Positions 41,503 to 49,384 of a stretch of 64,000 nucleotides of DNA are shown in pieces. Made by a program: the position numbers and the translations under genes. Numbering within the stretch: position 1 is the first letter of the stretch; each line of letters starts with the position of its first letter. This stretch comes from Treponema_I sp045616125. GTDB lineage: Bacteria > Spirochaetota > Spirochaetia > Treponematales > Treponemataceae. The stretch lies in the NCBI GenBank assembly GCA_045616125.1, contig JAZLGC010000055.1:1-64000 (forward strand). Reading direction: 5' to 3'. The notes below the pieces were generated by a model. The model was not told the DNA's origin, did no database searches, and was given only the letters and a program-made list of their open reading frames with translations.

Positions 41503-43284
41503 ATGGGCTTTACCCGTAGATTAGTACTTGTATATACCTGTATCCTCGTTATTCCTCTTTTTGGTGCCGTTCTTTTTGGTACCAGCTGGTTTCATCAGCG
41601 TTCGTATGATTCCCTGTACAATACCAGTGCCACTCAGGTGCAATACTATTCAGATGTTATTCTGCATACGCTGGAAACCTTTGTCAGTGTAGAAACTGCC
41701 ATCAGCAGTGATGATGATTTTGCCATAACCCTTATGCGGCCCGAAACCGTCTCAGATACAGCTCTGGTAGAAACTGTTGTTAATGAAGCTTCTTTTTTAT
41801 CAAGTCTTGCCATTGTCCTTGATGATCTGTATGACATCCGCGTATTTGCAGACAGTACCGGGGTACCTGAACGCTGGCCCTATATCCTGCAGTCAACAAG
41901 AGACGCCCTGTCCTCATTACCAAAATATTCCTACAATTACGTGGCCGGTTATCTGGGGAACCAGCTGTCACTTCAGGCAGAATCAATGTGCTACACCAAG
42001 CGCATAACACACCAGAACCGTCCTGTAGGTTTTTTGCAGGTAGCCATAAAAATGGAAGACCTGTTTCCCCAGCTTTTCAGAAATCAGCATGAAACTGATA
42101 AAAACAACGAACTGATTACATTCGACTATGTGTATAAAACAAATGCCGATGGAACGCTTAAGGAAAGTGTAACTTCCGGTGGAAAGCCCAGTGTATTCCC
42201 TGAGTTGTCAAACGAATATCAGAAGCAGATAAACACGGTCCTCAGTCAGTCAAATGCACTTACCGGCTCACAGATAATTCATGCAGGACGTAAATCAATG
42301 ATTCTCTGCTGGGAAAAAATTCCCCGCATGAATCTGGTGGTTCTGCAGCTTAATTCTACAGAGCCTATTGATACTAATGTACTGCTGTTCCGCATCGGCG
42401 TATTCTTTATCCTTACTCTTGTCATCATCATGTTCTCGCTGGTTATCCGGTATGTAACAAGCCGCATGCTTGACCGGGTTTACAACGTTATGGATGGTTT
42501 ACGGCAGGTTTCAAACGGCAAGATGGATGTAACACTGACGGTTGATGGCCACGATGAAGTAGCAGAAACCCAGCGTGCCTTTAATGTCATGACAGAACAG
42601 CTCCGTTCCCAGATTGAAACCATCAAGGAAGAGCAGAGTCTGCTTGCAGATACGGAAATTAAGGCAATGCAGAATCAGATTAATGCCCACTTTCTGTATA
42701 ATGTTCTTGAAACCATCAAGATGCAGGCAGTGCTGAAAGATCAGGATGATATTTCAGAAAGTCTGACGGTTCTCGGCCGGATGATGCGGTACTGCCTGCG
42801 CTGGAGGATTCACCGGGTAACCGTGCAGCAGGAGATTGACTACATTTGTTCTTACGTATACATCCTGAACTTGCGGAATGATTACCTCATCACCCTGAAT
42901 CTTGAGATTCCACCGGAATGCGAGGGAATCGAAATCCCAAAGATGGTATTGCAGCCGGTTATTGAAAATGCCTTTACCTATGCAGTTGAACCTATGGCGC
43001 AGGATTCAGAAATTACCGTGTCTGCACGTCTGGAAGATGACCGGTTGTGGCTGTGTGTTCGTGATTATGGCGATGGTATGACAGTAGAAAAGCTTGCCGG
43101 TATCCGGTCGTACCTGGCAGATAAAACCTATGAACGGGATACCACCAAGGGCAGTATCGGGCTGAAGAATATTCAGCAGCGGTTGTATATGTTCTATGGT
43201 GATGATTATTCAATACAGATTGAATCGCAGGCGGGATGGGGTACAGAAATCCGTATTCCAGTTCCTGCTGGAAAGGGAGTGTAA
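41503..43284 (+). CDS. YesM-type sensor histidine kinase
   Basis: A 593-residue membrane kinase of the LytS/YesM group. It has a transmembrane helix near 8-28, an extracytoplasmic sensor domain (about 30-290), a second helix near 293-315 and a HAMP segment. The His-kinase motif QINAHFLYNVLETIKMQ follows near 390, with the ATP-binding N box VLQPVIENAFTYAVEP and G box RDYGDGM. The usual NPHFLFN is here NAHFLYN, still with the phosphorylated His. It overlaps nothing but is followed 3 nt later by its YesN partner. The nearby binding-protein/permease/xylanase operon is the likely target. Confidence 0.93.
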   Translation: MGFTRRLVLVYTCILVIPLFGAVLFGTSWFHQRSYDSLYNTSATQVQYYSDVILHTLETFVSVETAISSDDDFAITLMRPETVSDTALVETVVNEASFLSSLAIVLDDLYDIRVFADSTGVPERWPYILQSTRDALSSLPKYSYNYVAGYLGNQLSLQAESMCYTKRITHQNRPVGFLQVAIKMEDLFPQLFRNQHETDKNNELITFDYVYKTNADGTLKESVTSGGKPSVFPELSNEYQKQINTVLSQSNALTGSQIIHAGRKSMILCWEKIPRMNLVVLQLNSTEPIDTNVLLFRIGVFFILTLVIIMFSLVIRYVTSRMLDRVYNVMDGLRQVSNGKMDVTLTVDGHDEVAETQRAFNVMTEQLRSQIETIKEEQSLLADTEIKAMQNQINAHFLYNVLETIKMQAVLKDQDDISESLTVLGRMMRYCLRWRIHRVTVQQEIDYICSYVYILNLRNDYLITLNLEIPPECEGIEIPKMVLQPVIENAFTYAVEPMAQDSEITVSARLEDDRLWLCVRDYGDGMTVEKLAGIRSYLADKTYERDTTKGSIGLKNIQQRLYMFYGDDYSIQIESQAGWGTEIRIPVPAGKGV

Positions 43285-43287
43285 TAT

Positions 43288-44742
43288 ATGGCTGTAACGG
43301 TTCTGATTGTTGATGATGAAAAACTGATTCGTGCCGGTATTCGTAAAATCCTTACTGACGACATCTCTGCTGAACTTGATTTACACGAAGCCCGAAATGG
43401 AGAAGAAGCCCTTGAATGGTGCCGGAATAATCCTACCCAACTGGTGATAACTGATATCCGCATGCCCAAAATGGATGGCGTTGACCTGATGAAAAATCTG
43501 AACATGATGGATGCTCCGCCGTCTATTATTGTTCTCAGTGGTTTTGATGAATTCAGTTATGCAAAAGCAGCCATCAGCTATGGTGCCATTTCGTATATCC
43601 TTAAACCGGTAGACCGGAAAGAACTTGTTGAAGCGGTAAAAGGAGCCATAGAAAATTCGCGGAATAATGACAAGGCCAGAGCTGAAACCCAGCTGCAGGC
43701 CATTGTTAAAGATGGAACCATTACCGATCCTGAAGCTTTGCCTTTAAGCTTTATCTCTGAAGGTTTCTTATGTCTTCAGATTGCCGGTAAAGACCCTGAG
43801 TTTGTTCTGACTCATGCCTTTGCTGACCGGAATTATTACCTGCTTGAAAAACGGCAGAACATGCTGACGGTAGTTATTTCAGCAATGAATGATGTTGAAA
43901 AACGGATTATAGAAACTGCTTCTGGCAAAGGTCGTTGTGTTGCCGGTGTATCTGGTGTAAGCAACAATATTTCAAATCTTCGGGCGTTGCAGCGGCAGGC
44001 ATCGCTAGCTTTGTTATACAGTTACTTTGAAGAGCGCCCAAAAATGGTGTATCTGTTTCACGGGGATTCAGACAGTGGAGACATGGCAACACTTGATATG
44101 CGGTATGAAACAAGCATAGCACGTATTGATACCCTTTCTCTTGATGAAATGAAAAAAGCCGTAGGACAGTGGTTCCATTTTCCCCGTGAAGCAACAATTG
44201 AGCAGAAAGCAATTATGCTTAGTTATCTATATACAAAAGTAACCAGCAATCTGCTGAAACGGTATACTGAGTACACTGACAGCGACGGGTATCTGACAAC
44301 GAAAGGTATTATGATTGCCAATATCTGGCGTTGCGAGAGCCTTACTGAATGGGAATACATGATTACCGATTATGTCATTTACCTTTCAGCCCTGATTCAG
44401 CAGGAAACCAGTGAAGTGCCCTTTATCAGGGAAGCATTGAAATTTGTTCGGGAACATTACCGGGAAGAAATTACCATGACCATGGTGGCCAATCACGTGT
44501 CTTCCAACTATACCTGGTTCAGCGAGAAATTTGTTGAACAGACCGGCATGCATTTTAACGATTATCTGAAACGGATTCGCGTAGTAGAAGCAAAAAAGCT
44601 GCTTTCAAATCAGTGTCTTAAGGTGTATGAAGTTGCTGAGCAGTGCGGATTTCCGGATACCAAATACTTTATCAAGGTATTCCGTAACGAAACCGGCATG
44701 ACCCCCACCGAATACCGCCGCAGCCTTCTCAGCACCCTCTAG
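43288..44742 (+). CDS. YesN-type response regulator with AraC output
   Basis: A 484-residue regulator with an N-terminal receiver (VLIVDDEKLIRAGI, phospho-Asp in LVITDIRMPKMDG near residue 55, Lys in YILKPVDRKE) and a poorly conserved linker of about 250 residues. The C-terminal AraC double helix-turn-helix is EITMTMVANHVSSNYTWFSEKF and RVVEAKKLLSNQCLKVYEVAEQCGFPDTKYF. It pairs with the kinase ending 3 nt before. In this family such pairs usually control a neighbouring sugar-uptake locus, here 45787-50629. Confidence 0.94.
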   Translation: MAVTVLIVDDEKLIRAGIRKILTDDISAELDLHEARNGEEALEWCRNNPTQLVITDIRMPKMDGVDLMKNLNMMDAPPSIIVLSGFDEFSYAKAAISYGAISYILKPVDRKELVEAVKGAIENSRNNDKARAETQLQAIVKDGTITDPEALPLSFISEGFLCLQIAGKDPEFVLTHAFADRNYYLLEKRQNMLTVVISAMNDVEKRIIETASGKGRCVAGVSGVSNNISNLRALQRQASLALLYSYFEERPKMVYLFHGDSDSGDMATLDMRYETSIARIDTLSLDEMKKAVGQWFHFPREATIEQKAIMLSYLYTKVTSNLLKRYTEYTDSDGYLTTKGIMIANIWRCESLTEWEYMITDYVIYLSALIQQETSEVPFIREALKFVREHYREEITMTMVANHVSSNYTWFSEKFVEQTGMHFNDYLKRIRVVEAKKLLSNQCLKVYEVAEQCGFPDTKYFIKVFRNETGMTPTEYRRSLLSTL

Positions 44743-44788
44743 CCCGCCTCATGAGCGCACAGCATGATATACGAAAAAAATCCGTCTG

Positions 44789-44911
44789 TTGATGCGCACG
44801 AAGGGGGGATTGGCAATACGAACTGTTGGCGTGGCGAGCACTTGTGCGAGTCAAACCCCTTATTACACGCCATTCTGTGAGTATTGACGATATCACCGTA
44901 GTGCGCATCAA
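44789..44911. other. Compact nested inverted-repeat element with pseudoknot-like pairing
   Basis: A 123-bp unit bounded by a perfect 11-bp inverted repeat (TTGATGCGCAC 44789-44799; GTGCGCATCAA 44901-44911). Inside, AAGGGG (44801-44806) can pair with CCCCTT (44856-44861) and TGGCGTG (44827-44833) with CACGCCA (44866-44872); these two pairings interleave (a-b-a'-b'), as in a pseudoknot or a switch. GCAC-TT-GTGC lies in the middle (44838-44847). There is no ORF and no tRNA match. It ends 18 nt before a -10 box. It could be a structured RNA, a small mobile repeat or a DNA control site. Confidence 0.5.
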
Positions 44912-44928
44912 AATACTGTAACTTGTGC

Positions 44929-44934
44929 TATACT
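44929..44934 (+). promoter_or_regulatory. -10 box of the HD phosphohydrolase gene, leaderless
   Basis: TATACT six nt before the ATG at 44941; a clear -35 is lacking (the -35 position overlaps the right end of the inverted-repeat element). Confidence 0.6.
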
Positions 44935-44940
44935 TCAGAT

Positions 44941-45615
44941 ATGAGCGATTTTACCCCTGCAGACATTACCCAGATAGCCCAAACCGGCGAACCTGACGAC
45001 CCAAAACGGAACCTGATCCCCAGCGGACTTCAGGACTTAGATAAACTTCTGGCCTTTACCGTCGAAATCGACAAAATGACCCATATTCTGCGCCGTACCC
45101 TGCTGTGTGACGCAAGCCGGCGTGAAAACGATGCTGAACACAGCTGGCATATTGGCGTAATGGCGCTGACATTCAAAGATTATTTCCCGGAACCGGTAAA
45201 TGTAGAACATGCAGCGGCAATCTGTATTGCTCATGACCTTATTGAAGTGTATGCCGGCGATACTTTTGCCTACGATGCAGAAGCAAATAAAGGAAAAGAA
45301 GAACGGGAGCAGGCCGCTGCAGACCGTCTTTTCGGCATGCTGCCACCAGAAGCAGGCCGCTGGCTCCGGAGTCTGTGGGATGAATTTGAAGCCATGGAAA
45401 CAGCGGAAAGCCGGTATGCCAACTGCATGGACCGCATTCAGCCATTCCTGCATAACACCGTAACTGAAGGACATACATGGAAACTGGGAGTAGTGCGTGC
45501 TTCGGATGTGAGAAAGAGAGGGGAACCTATCAGCAACTGGATGCCAGCTCTGCAGCCCTGGTTTGAAAACTGCATCGAAAAGGGAATCCGTATGGGGTGG
45601 ATAAAACCGGAATAA
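44941..45615 (+). CDS. HD-domain 5'-nucleotidase-like protein (YfbR/HDDC2 type)
   Basis: A 224-residue HD-superfamily phosphohydrolase. The HDDC2/YfbR pattern is visible: LDKLLAFTVEIDKMTHILRRTLL, then ENDAEHSWHIGVMALTF (His ligand), ICIAHDLIEVYAGDTFAYD (HD pair) and a final Asp in SRYANCMDRIQPFLHN. Members hydrolyse deoxynucleoside 5'-monophosphates; that activity is inferred here. The ATG at 44941 was chosen over one six codons upstream because the -10 box would otherwise be inside the coding region. It is followed by about 170 bp of control region for the sugar importer. Confidence 0.88.
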   Translation: MSDFTPADITQIAQTGEPDDPKRNLIPSGLQDLDKLLAFTVEIDKMTHILRRTLLCDASRRENDAEHSWHIGVMALTFKDYFPEPVNVEHAAAICIAHDLIEVYAGDTFAYDAEANKGKEEREQAAADRLFGMLPPEAGRWLRSLWDEFEAMETAESRYANCMDRIQPFLHNTVTEGHTWKLGVVRASDVRKRGEPISNWMPALQPWFENCIEKGIRMGWIKPE

Positions 45616-45684
45616 TTTCCCCCTGAATATGAATTTTTTCCTGATTTCTGTAATTTATCCCGATTTTATGTAAATTTTGTCACG

Positions 45685-45713
45685 TTGTGCTCGTGCACGA
45701 CCAGCCTTATCCT
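45685..45713 (+). promoter_or_regulatory. Promoter of the xylan locus with palindrome in the spacer
   Basis: TTGTGC (45685-45690), a 17-nt spacer and TATCCT (45708-45713). The first ten spacer bases are the perfect palindrome TCGTGCACGA (45691-45700), well placed for a repressor. The leader is about 65 nt and AGGAGGAG precedes the ATG at 45787. Confidence 0.6.
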
Positions 45714-45786
45714 AAACCTATGCCGCAGGATCTACCCCAATACGGTCCTTTGCGGTTAATTATTTAATCCAGTTTAGGAGGAGACG

Positions 45787-47427
45787 ATGAAAAAAATCGT
45801 TGCTGCTGCATTAGTACTGCTTACTCTTACTAGTGCTGTTTTCGCTGGCGGTAAAAAAGAAGCCGCTAACAAAGTAGCTGAATTTGACATGTTCATCACC
45901 ATGCCAGGTTCAGAAAAAAACAAAAAGAATGATATTAAAGATATCATTGCTGAAAAATACGGTGTTCGTGTAAACGAAACCTGGCTGACCGGTCAGACTG
46001 CTGCTGAAGCTACCGGTACCCTGATTGCTGGTGGTGAATACCCAGACTATATCGACTCAGACGATATGACCCTGCTGGTTGATGCAGGTGCTCTTATTCC
46101 TCTTGATGACTATATCAACAAATATCCAGAATTCCGTGACACCTGGTTCACCCCAGATGAATGGGCAAAATTCGTACAGCCTGACGGACATATCTACTGG
46201 ATTAACCCATTCGGAAACACCTATGGTGCTTCAAAAGAAACCACTCATAACGATGAAGCATTCTGGATTCAGGTACGTGTACTTGAATGGGCAGGATATC
46301 CTGTAATCAAAACTCTGGACCAGTACTTCGACGTAATCGAACGCTACCTGGCTGCTAACCCAACCATGGCTGATGGTACTCCTAACATGGGTTACACCAT
46401 CCTCTGTGATGACTGGAGATACTTCTGTATTGAAAATGCTGGTCAGTTCCTGGCTGGTTATCCAAACGACGGTTCAGTTACCGTTGATGTTGCCAACATG
46501 AAAATCGGTGACTACAACACTTCAGAAGACACCTACCTGTACCTGAAAAAACTGAACGAAGAATTCAACAAAGGCATCATCGATCCAGAATTCGGTACCC
46601 AGATTTACGATGAATACATCGCTAAACTGTCTACCGGTCGTGTTCTCGGTATGGTTGACCAGTGGTGGGACTTCGCTTACACCGTAAACGACGTATTCAA
46701 ATCAACCGGTCTTGACCTGATTGGTTGTAACTATGTTCCACTGGGACTGACCACCAAAGCTGGACAGGTTAACCGCTGGCACACTTATGCTGATACCGTT
46801 AACCAGGCTTCTGGTATCGCTATCACCGTTGACTGTAAAGATCCAGACAAAGCATTTGACTTCATCGTTAAATGTGCTATGGATCAGGAACTGCTGAACC
46901 TCCGCTTCTGGGGTGTTGAAGGCGTTGACTACATGGTAGATGCAAACGGTCTGTTCTACAGAACTGAAGAACAGCGCGCACGCTGTGCAGAAACTGAATA
47001 CAAAGCTTCTCACCTGTGTGACTACTCTTACTTCCCACAGTGGCACGGAACCAGCCGCGACGGTAAAAACGCTATGTCTCCTGCTGAACAGCCTTCTGAA
47101 TTCCAGAATGGTATGGCTGATCCTCTGAAGAAATGTTTCGCTGCTTACGGCGCTGGTAACTACCCAGACATGATCGGTTCAGTTCAGGGTGAAACTCTGG
47201 GACCATGGTTCCCAATGTACTCATACTCTAACAACTTCACTACCGCTACTCCTGGTGGTGTTGCATGGACCAAAATGGGTGAAGTTAAACACGAATGGCT
47301 GCCACAGGTTGTAATGGCTAAAGACTTCCAGAAAACCTATGATGCTTACATGGTTGAATACAACAAATGTAGACCACAGGACTTCCTGGGTGAAATGCAG
47401 GCTATTCTCGATACCTTCAAAAAATAA
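45787..47427 (+). CDS. Extracellular solute-binding protein, oligosaccharide importer
   Basis: A 546-residue exported binding protein of family 1. The signal peptide (residues 1-21) ends in SAVFA, followed by GGKKEAANK, the same style as the protein at 7971; no lipobox Cys is visible at the cleavage site. The mature part has many surface Trp and Tyr (QWWDFAYTV; RYFCIENAGQF), common in oligosaccharide binders. AGGAGGAG gives strong initiation, and codon use is narrow (CCA for Pro, GGT, AAC), pointing to very high expression. It heads an operon with two permeases and a GH10 xylanase, so xylo-oligosaccharides are the likely ligand (inference). Confidence 0.92.
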   Translation: MKKIVAAALVLLTLTSAVFAGGKKEAANKVAEFDMFITMPGSEKNKKNDIKDIIAEKYGVRVNETWLTGQTAAEATGTLIAGGEYPDYIDSDDMTLLVDAGALIPLDDYINKYPEFRDTWFTPDEWAKFVQPDGHIYWINPFGNTYGASKETTHNDEAFWIQVRVLEWAGYPVIKTLDQYFDVIERYLAANPTMADGTPNMGYTILCDDWRYFCIENAGQFLAGYPNDGSVTVDVANMKIGDYNTSEDTYLYLKKLNEEFNKGIIDPEFGTQIYDEYIAKLSTGRVLGMVDQWWDFAYTVNDVFKSTGLDLIGCNYVPLGLTTKAGQVNRWHTYADTVNQASGIAITVDCKDPDKAFDFIVKCAMDQELLNLRFWGVEGVDYMVDANGLFYRTEEQRARCAETEYKASHLCDYSYFPQWHGTSRDGKNAMSPAEQPSEFQNGMADPLKKCFAAYGAGNYPDMIGSVQGETLGPWFPMYSYSNNFTTATPGGVAWTKMGEVKHEWLPQVVMAKDFQKTYDAYMVEYNKCRPQDFLGEMQAILDTFKK

Positions 47428-47440
47428 GTAAAAATATCCG

Positions 47441-47509
47441 GTGACCCTGAAATACGGGTCACTGAATCTGCCAGAGTTCCCGTCATTTATTTTGGCTCTG
47501 GCAGATTCA
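47441..47509 (+). other. Two intercistronic hairpins after the binding-protein gene
   Basis: GTGACCC/GGGTCAC (47441-47447, 47456-47462) and a perfect 14-bp stem TGAATCTGCCAGAG/CTCTGGCAGATTCA (47463-47476, 47496-47509) lie back to back between the binding-protein stop and the permease start. There is no T-run, so they look like mRNA-stabilising or partial-attenuation structures that keep binding-protein output above permease output. Confidence 0.75.
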
Positions 47510-47533
47510 GCCACCTACCTTCAGGAGTTCGCC

Positions 47534-48472
47534 ATGAAAGCAAAAGTCGAAAAAAAACCAAAGCCAAAAGTAACTTTGGTAGAGTTAAAAAAACAGCGTT
47601 CATTAATCATTATTTCACTTATTCTGGTAGCCTACGGTTTAGTTTTCTATTACTGGCCTTTAACCGGCTGGCTTATGGCTTTTCAGAATTTCAAACCAAG
47701 ACTTGGTATATTACATTCAGAATTTATCGGGCTTGCTAAGTTCAAGTTCCTGTTTTCAGATAAAACATTTTTACGGGTAATCAGAAACACCTTCTGTATG
47801 GGTGTTATCAATCTGGTTACTACTACCTTTATGGCAATTTTCTTTGCCCTGGCTCTGAATGAACTTCGCCTTCGTGCTCCCAAAAAAATCATCCAGACCA
47901 TTTCTTACATGCCGCACTTCCTCTCATGGATTATCGTAACCGGTATCCTTCATGACAGCCTTTCTGCCAGCGGTATCGTAAACGACCTGCTTCTTCATCT
48001 GGGGTGGGTAAAATCACCGGTTCCATTCTTTGCAAAGCCAAATATGTTCTGGGGAATTGTAACTTTTGCCCAGTGCTGGAAAGAGACTGGTTTTAATGCC
48101 ATCGTATATCTGGCTGCCATTACAGCCATTGACCCGTGTATGTACGAAGCCGCCCGCATTGATGGTGCCGGACGCCTGCAGCAGATTAAATATGTAACTA
48201 TTCCGTCGCTGATGCCAACCATCATCATTCTTTTGATTATGAACATCGGTAACGTTCTGAACGTTGGTTTTGAAGTTCAGTACCTGCTGGGTAACGGTCT
48301 TGTTCAGCGCGTATCACAGACAATTGATATTTACGTACTTAACTGGGGTATCAGTCAGAATGACTTCTCTCTTGGTACTGCAGCCGGTATTTTCAAATCT
48401 GCAGTAAGTATTGTTCTTATCGTTATCTTTAATAATCTGGCTAAAAAAGTCGGTGAAGAATCTCTGTTCTGA
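47534..48472 (+). CDS. Sugar ABC transporter permease, LplB-like
   Basis: A 312-residue six-helix permease. A Lys-rich cytoplasmic start (MKAKVEKKPKPKVTLVELKK) leads into the first membrane helix; the EAA coupling loop is MYEAARIDGAGRLQQIKYVTIPSL near residues 210-233. AGGAG lies 8 nt before the ATG at 47534; the frame is open further upstream but that would translate the intercistronic hairpins. It acts with the next gene product as the channel for the binding protein at 45787. No ATPase gene in the locus. Confidence 0.93.
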   Translation: MKAKVEKKPKPKVTLVELKKQRSLIIISLILVAYGLVFYYWPLTGWLMAFQNFKPRLGILHSEFIGLAKFKFLFSDKTFLRVIRNTFCMGVINLVTTTFMAIFFALALNELRLRAPKKIIQTISYMPHFLSWIIVTGILHDSLSASGIVNDLLLHLGWVKSPVPFFAKPNMFWGIVTFAQCWKETGFNAIVYLAAITAIDPCMYEAARIDGAGRLQQIKYVTIPSLMPTIIILLIMNIGNVLNVGFEVQYLLGNGLVQRVSQTIDIYVLNWGISQNDFSLGTAAGIFKSAVSIVLIVIFNNLAKKVGEESLF

Positions 48473-48486
48473 TACGAGGTAAAAAA

Positions 48487-49380
48487 ATGGCAAGTAAAAT
48501 GAAGTTGACTACTGAAGAAGTAATCCTTGAAATATTCAATGTTGTATTCATGACCTGCTTTGTTACTATTACCGTATATCCGGTTCTTAATACTCTGGCA
48601 GTGTCTTTTAACGAAGGTATTGACGCCGTTCGTGGCGGTATTTATCTGTGGCCACGTGTGTTCACCCTTAAAAACTACCGCACGGTATTCCATATGGAAA
48701 ACCTGCTGACTGGTGCAAAGATTTCAGTACTTCGTACTGTTATCGGTTCTCTTAGCGCTTTGTTTGTAAATGCACTCCTTGCATTTGTTGTAAGCCGTAA
48801 GAACTATCTGTTCCGCAGTCAGCTTTCTCTGTTCTGGCTTATCACCATGTATGTAAACGGTGGTCTGATTCCTGTATTCCTGCTGTACCGCAACCTGAAA
48901 CTGACCGGTACTTTCTGGGTATATGTTGTTCCCGGTATGGTTAGTGCATGGAATATGCTGGTAATCAGAACCTTTATGGAAGGTATTCCAGACAGCCTTG
49001 AAGAATCTGCCCAGCTTGATGGTGCAGGGTATATGACCATCTTCTTCAAGATTATTTCGCCCCTTTGTAAACCGGTATATGCAACAATCCTCCTGTTCAT
49101 TGCCGTAGGTCATTGGAACTCATGGTTTGATGCCATGATTTACAACCGCCTGAAAACTCAATATACAACACTGCAGTATGAGTTGATGAAACTGCTCAGT
49201 TCCGTAATGCAGCAAAGCGGAAGTGCAGATTCAGCAAAGAATGCTACGGCAGCTTCGGTTACTCCTGTTACCATTCGCGCCGCAGCCAGTGTTGTAACCA
49301 TGGTACCGATTATCATGCTGTATCCGTTCCTCCAGCAGTACTTCCAGACCGGTCTTACCATCGGTGGTGTAAAGGGGTAA
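48487..49380 (+). CDS. Sugar ABC transporter permease, YtcP/LplC-like
   Basis: A 297-residue six-helix partner permease. The pattern NTLAVSFNEGIDAVRGGIYLWPRVFTLKNYRTVF after the first helix and the coupling loop LEESAQLDGAGYMTIFFKIISPLCKPV (near residues 175-200) define the YtcP group. It is similar in layout to the protein at 32276 but not closely identical, so the two sugar loci are separate systems. It follows the first permease by 14 nt and precedes the xylanase by 4 nt. Confidence 0.93.
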   Translation: MASKMKLTTEEVILEIFNVVFMTCFVTITVYPVLNTLAVSFNEGIDAVRGGIYLWPRVFTLKNYRTVFHMENLLTGAKISVLRTVIGSLSALFVNALLAFVVSRKNYLFRSQLSLFWLITMYVNGGLIPVFLLYRNLKLTGTFWVYVVPGMVSAWNMLVIRTFMEGIPDSLEESAQLDGAGYMTIFFKIISPLCKPVYATILLFIAVGHWNSWFDAMIYNRLKTQYTTLQYELMKLLSSVMQQSGSADSAKNATAASVTPVTIRAAASVVTMVPIIMLYPFLQQYFQTGLTIGGVKG

Positions 49381-49384
49381 AAAG

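Noticed and set aside
44801..44872. tRNA-like fold in the gap before the HD gene
   Set aside because: No GGTTCRA T-loop, no acceptor stem of seven pairs and no CCA on either strand.
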